A DNA stretch of 64,000 bases from Bacteroidales bacterium UBA4116 (GTDB lineage: Bacteria > Bacteroidota > Bacteroidia > Bacteroidales > Tannerellaceae): the NCBI GenBank assembly GCA_002381645.1, contig DFXE01000012.1:133251-197250 (forward strand), written 5' to 3'. The position numbers were made by a program, and so were the translations under genes. This document shows positions 63,673-64,000 of this stretch, in pieces (the first letter of the stretch is position 1; each line of letters opens with the position of its first letter). The notes under the pieces were generated by a model, which ran no database searches, was not told the DNA's origin, and was given only the letters and a program-made list of their open reading frames with translations.

Positions 63673-64000
63673 ATGAAAAAAAAATATATAGGATTCATTG
63701 CGGCATTGATTTTCATCTTTACGGGATGCAGTGATTACCTTGATGTACCTTCCAGAGAGAAGGTAGAAGCCGGGGACAGTGAAGAAGTATATACGCCGGA
63801 AATGTTTATAAACGGAACTTACGGCATGTTTACCGACTGGGATTATGCCTTTTCTTACCTTGCCATAACGGAGATCATATCCGACAACGCCGATAAAGGA
63901 AGTTCGCCTACCGATAACGGTGCCGACAAAGATCTTTTCGACAACCTGACATTTACCAGTACATCGGGTTCGCTGGAAGCCATGTGGAAACGATGGTATA
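63673..64000 (+). CDS. susD: SusD family lipoprotein (truncated at window end)
   Basis: The first 109 codons of a SusD/RagB protein; the gene runs past the window. Signal and lipobox are seen in LIFIFTGC, followed by SDYLDVPSREKV, the usual start of a mature SusD, and the helical region NGTYGMFTDWDYAFSYLAITEIISDNADKG. It is the surface lid binding substrate for the SusC channel, cotranscribed with it. An early run of nine A bases (63676-63684) begins the coding region. Confidence 0.93.
   Translation, partial: MKKKYIGFIAALIFIFTGCSDYLDVPSREKVEAGDSEEVYTPEMFINGTYGMFTDWDYAFSYLAITEIISDNADKGSSPTDNGADKDLFDNLTFTSTSGSLEAMWKRWY

Overview
The window reads as chromosomal DNA of a Bacteroidota member, most likely order Bacteroidales. 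The evidence is the repeated -7 promoter element TAnnTTTG (often with TTTG or TTG about 19 bp upstream), the general lack of Shine-Dalgarno sites, a SusC/SusD pair, the GldE/GldD pair, tandem DUF1573 proteins, a CreD locus, a type B ribosomal protein L31, and many Bacteroidales-specific lipoproteins and barrel proteins. The genus cannot be fixed from this window. No phage, insertion sequence, CRISPR array or rRNA was found; there is one tRNA (Pro, anticodon CGG).

Layout. 0-7 kb: MFS transporter, small exported protein, YitT permease, aminotransferase, FtsX-like permease, thyA-folA. 7-16 kb: a very large alpha-2-macroglobulin-type lipoprotein-like protein without the thioester motif, two DUF1573 proteins and a MeaB-type GTPase. 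16-22 kb: a TCA operon, aconitase - isocitrate dehydrogenase - citrate synthase, with a four-helix-bundle (23S IVP/Avd-like) gene wedged between the first two and bordered by 8-bp repeat arrays. 22-29 kb: DsbD-like reductase, mazG, mutY, ssb, gldE, gldD and a phosphopantetheinyl transferase. 29-43 kb: NahK-like sugar kinase, outer-membrane barrel receptor, L31, class II aldolase, a regulator/CreD locus, a flavodoxin-fold oxidoreductase, an exported metallopeptidase, an AspT/YidE-type transporter, truA and a DMT permease. 43-54 kb: small exported proteins, a PepSY/histidine kinase/response regulator set, an acyltransferase-LytS-LytT set, and an ECF sigma operon ending in an outer-membrane barrel. 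54-64 kb: tRNA, then a glycan locus made of a GH29 alpha-L-fucosidase lipoprotein, a membrane-spanning beta-propeller/Y_Y_Y/LuxR-type regulator, SusC and the start of SusD.

The most unusual content is non-coding. Two gene-free intervals (about 15.7-16.2 kb and 56.77-57.24 kb) hold elements of nearly equal size (486 and 477 bp) with the same plan: outer inverted repeats rich in CACC/GGTG words, inner hairpins, and a centre of exactly four units with a 22-bp period, each unit built on CAC-N4-GTG. Their base sequences otherwise differ. I do not recognise this as a named family; it is the best candidate here for something undescribed. Other leads are the octamer-flanked four-helix-bundle gene inside the TCA operon, an operator shared by two promoters of the creD locus, and two 18-bp perfect palindromes spaced 42 bp apart upstream of susC.
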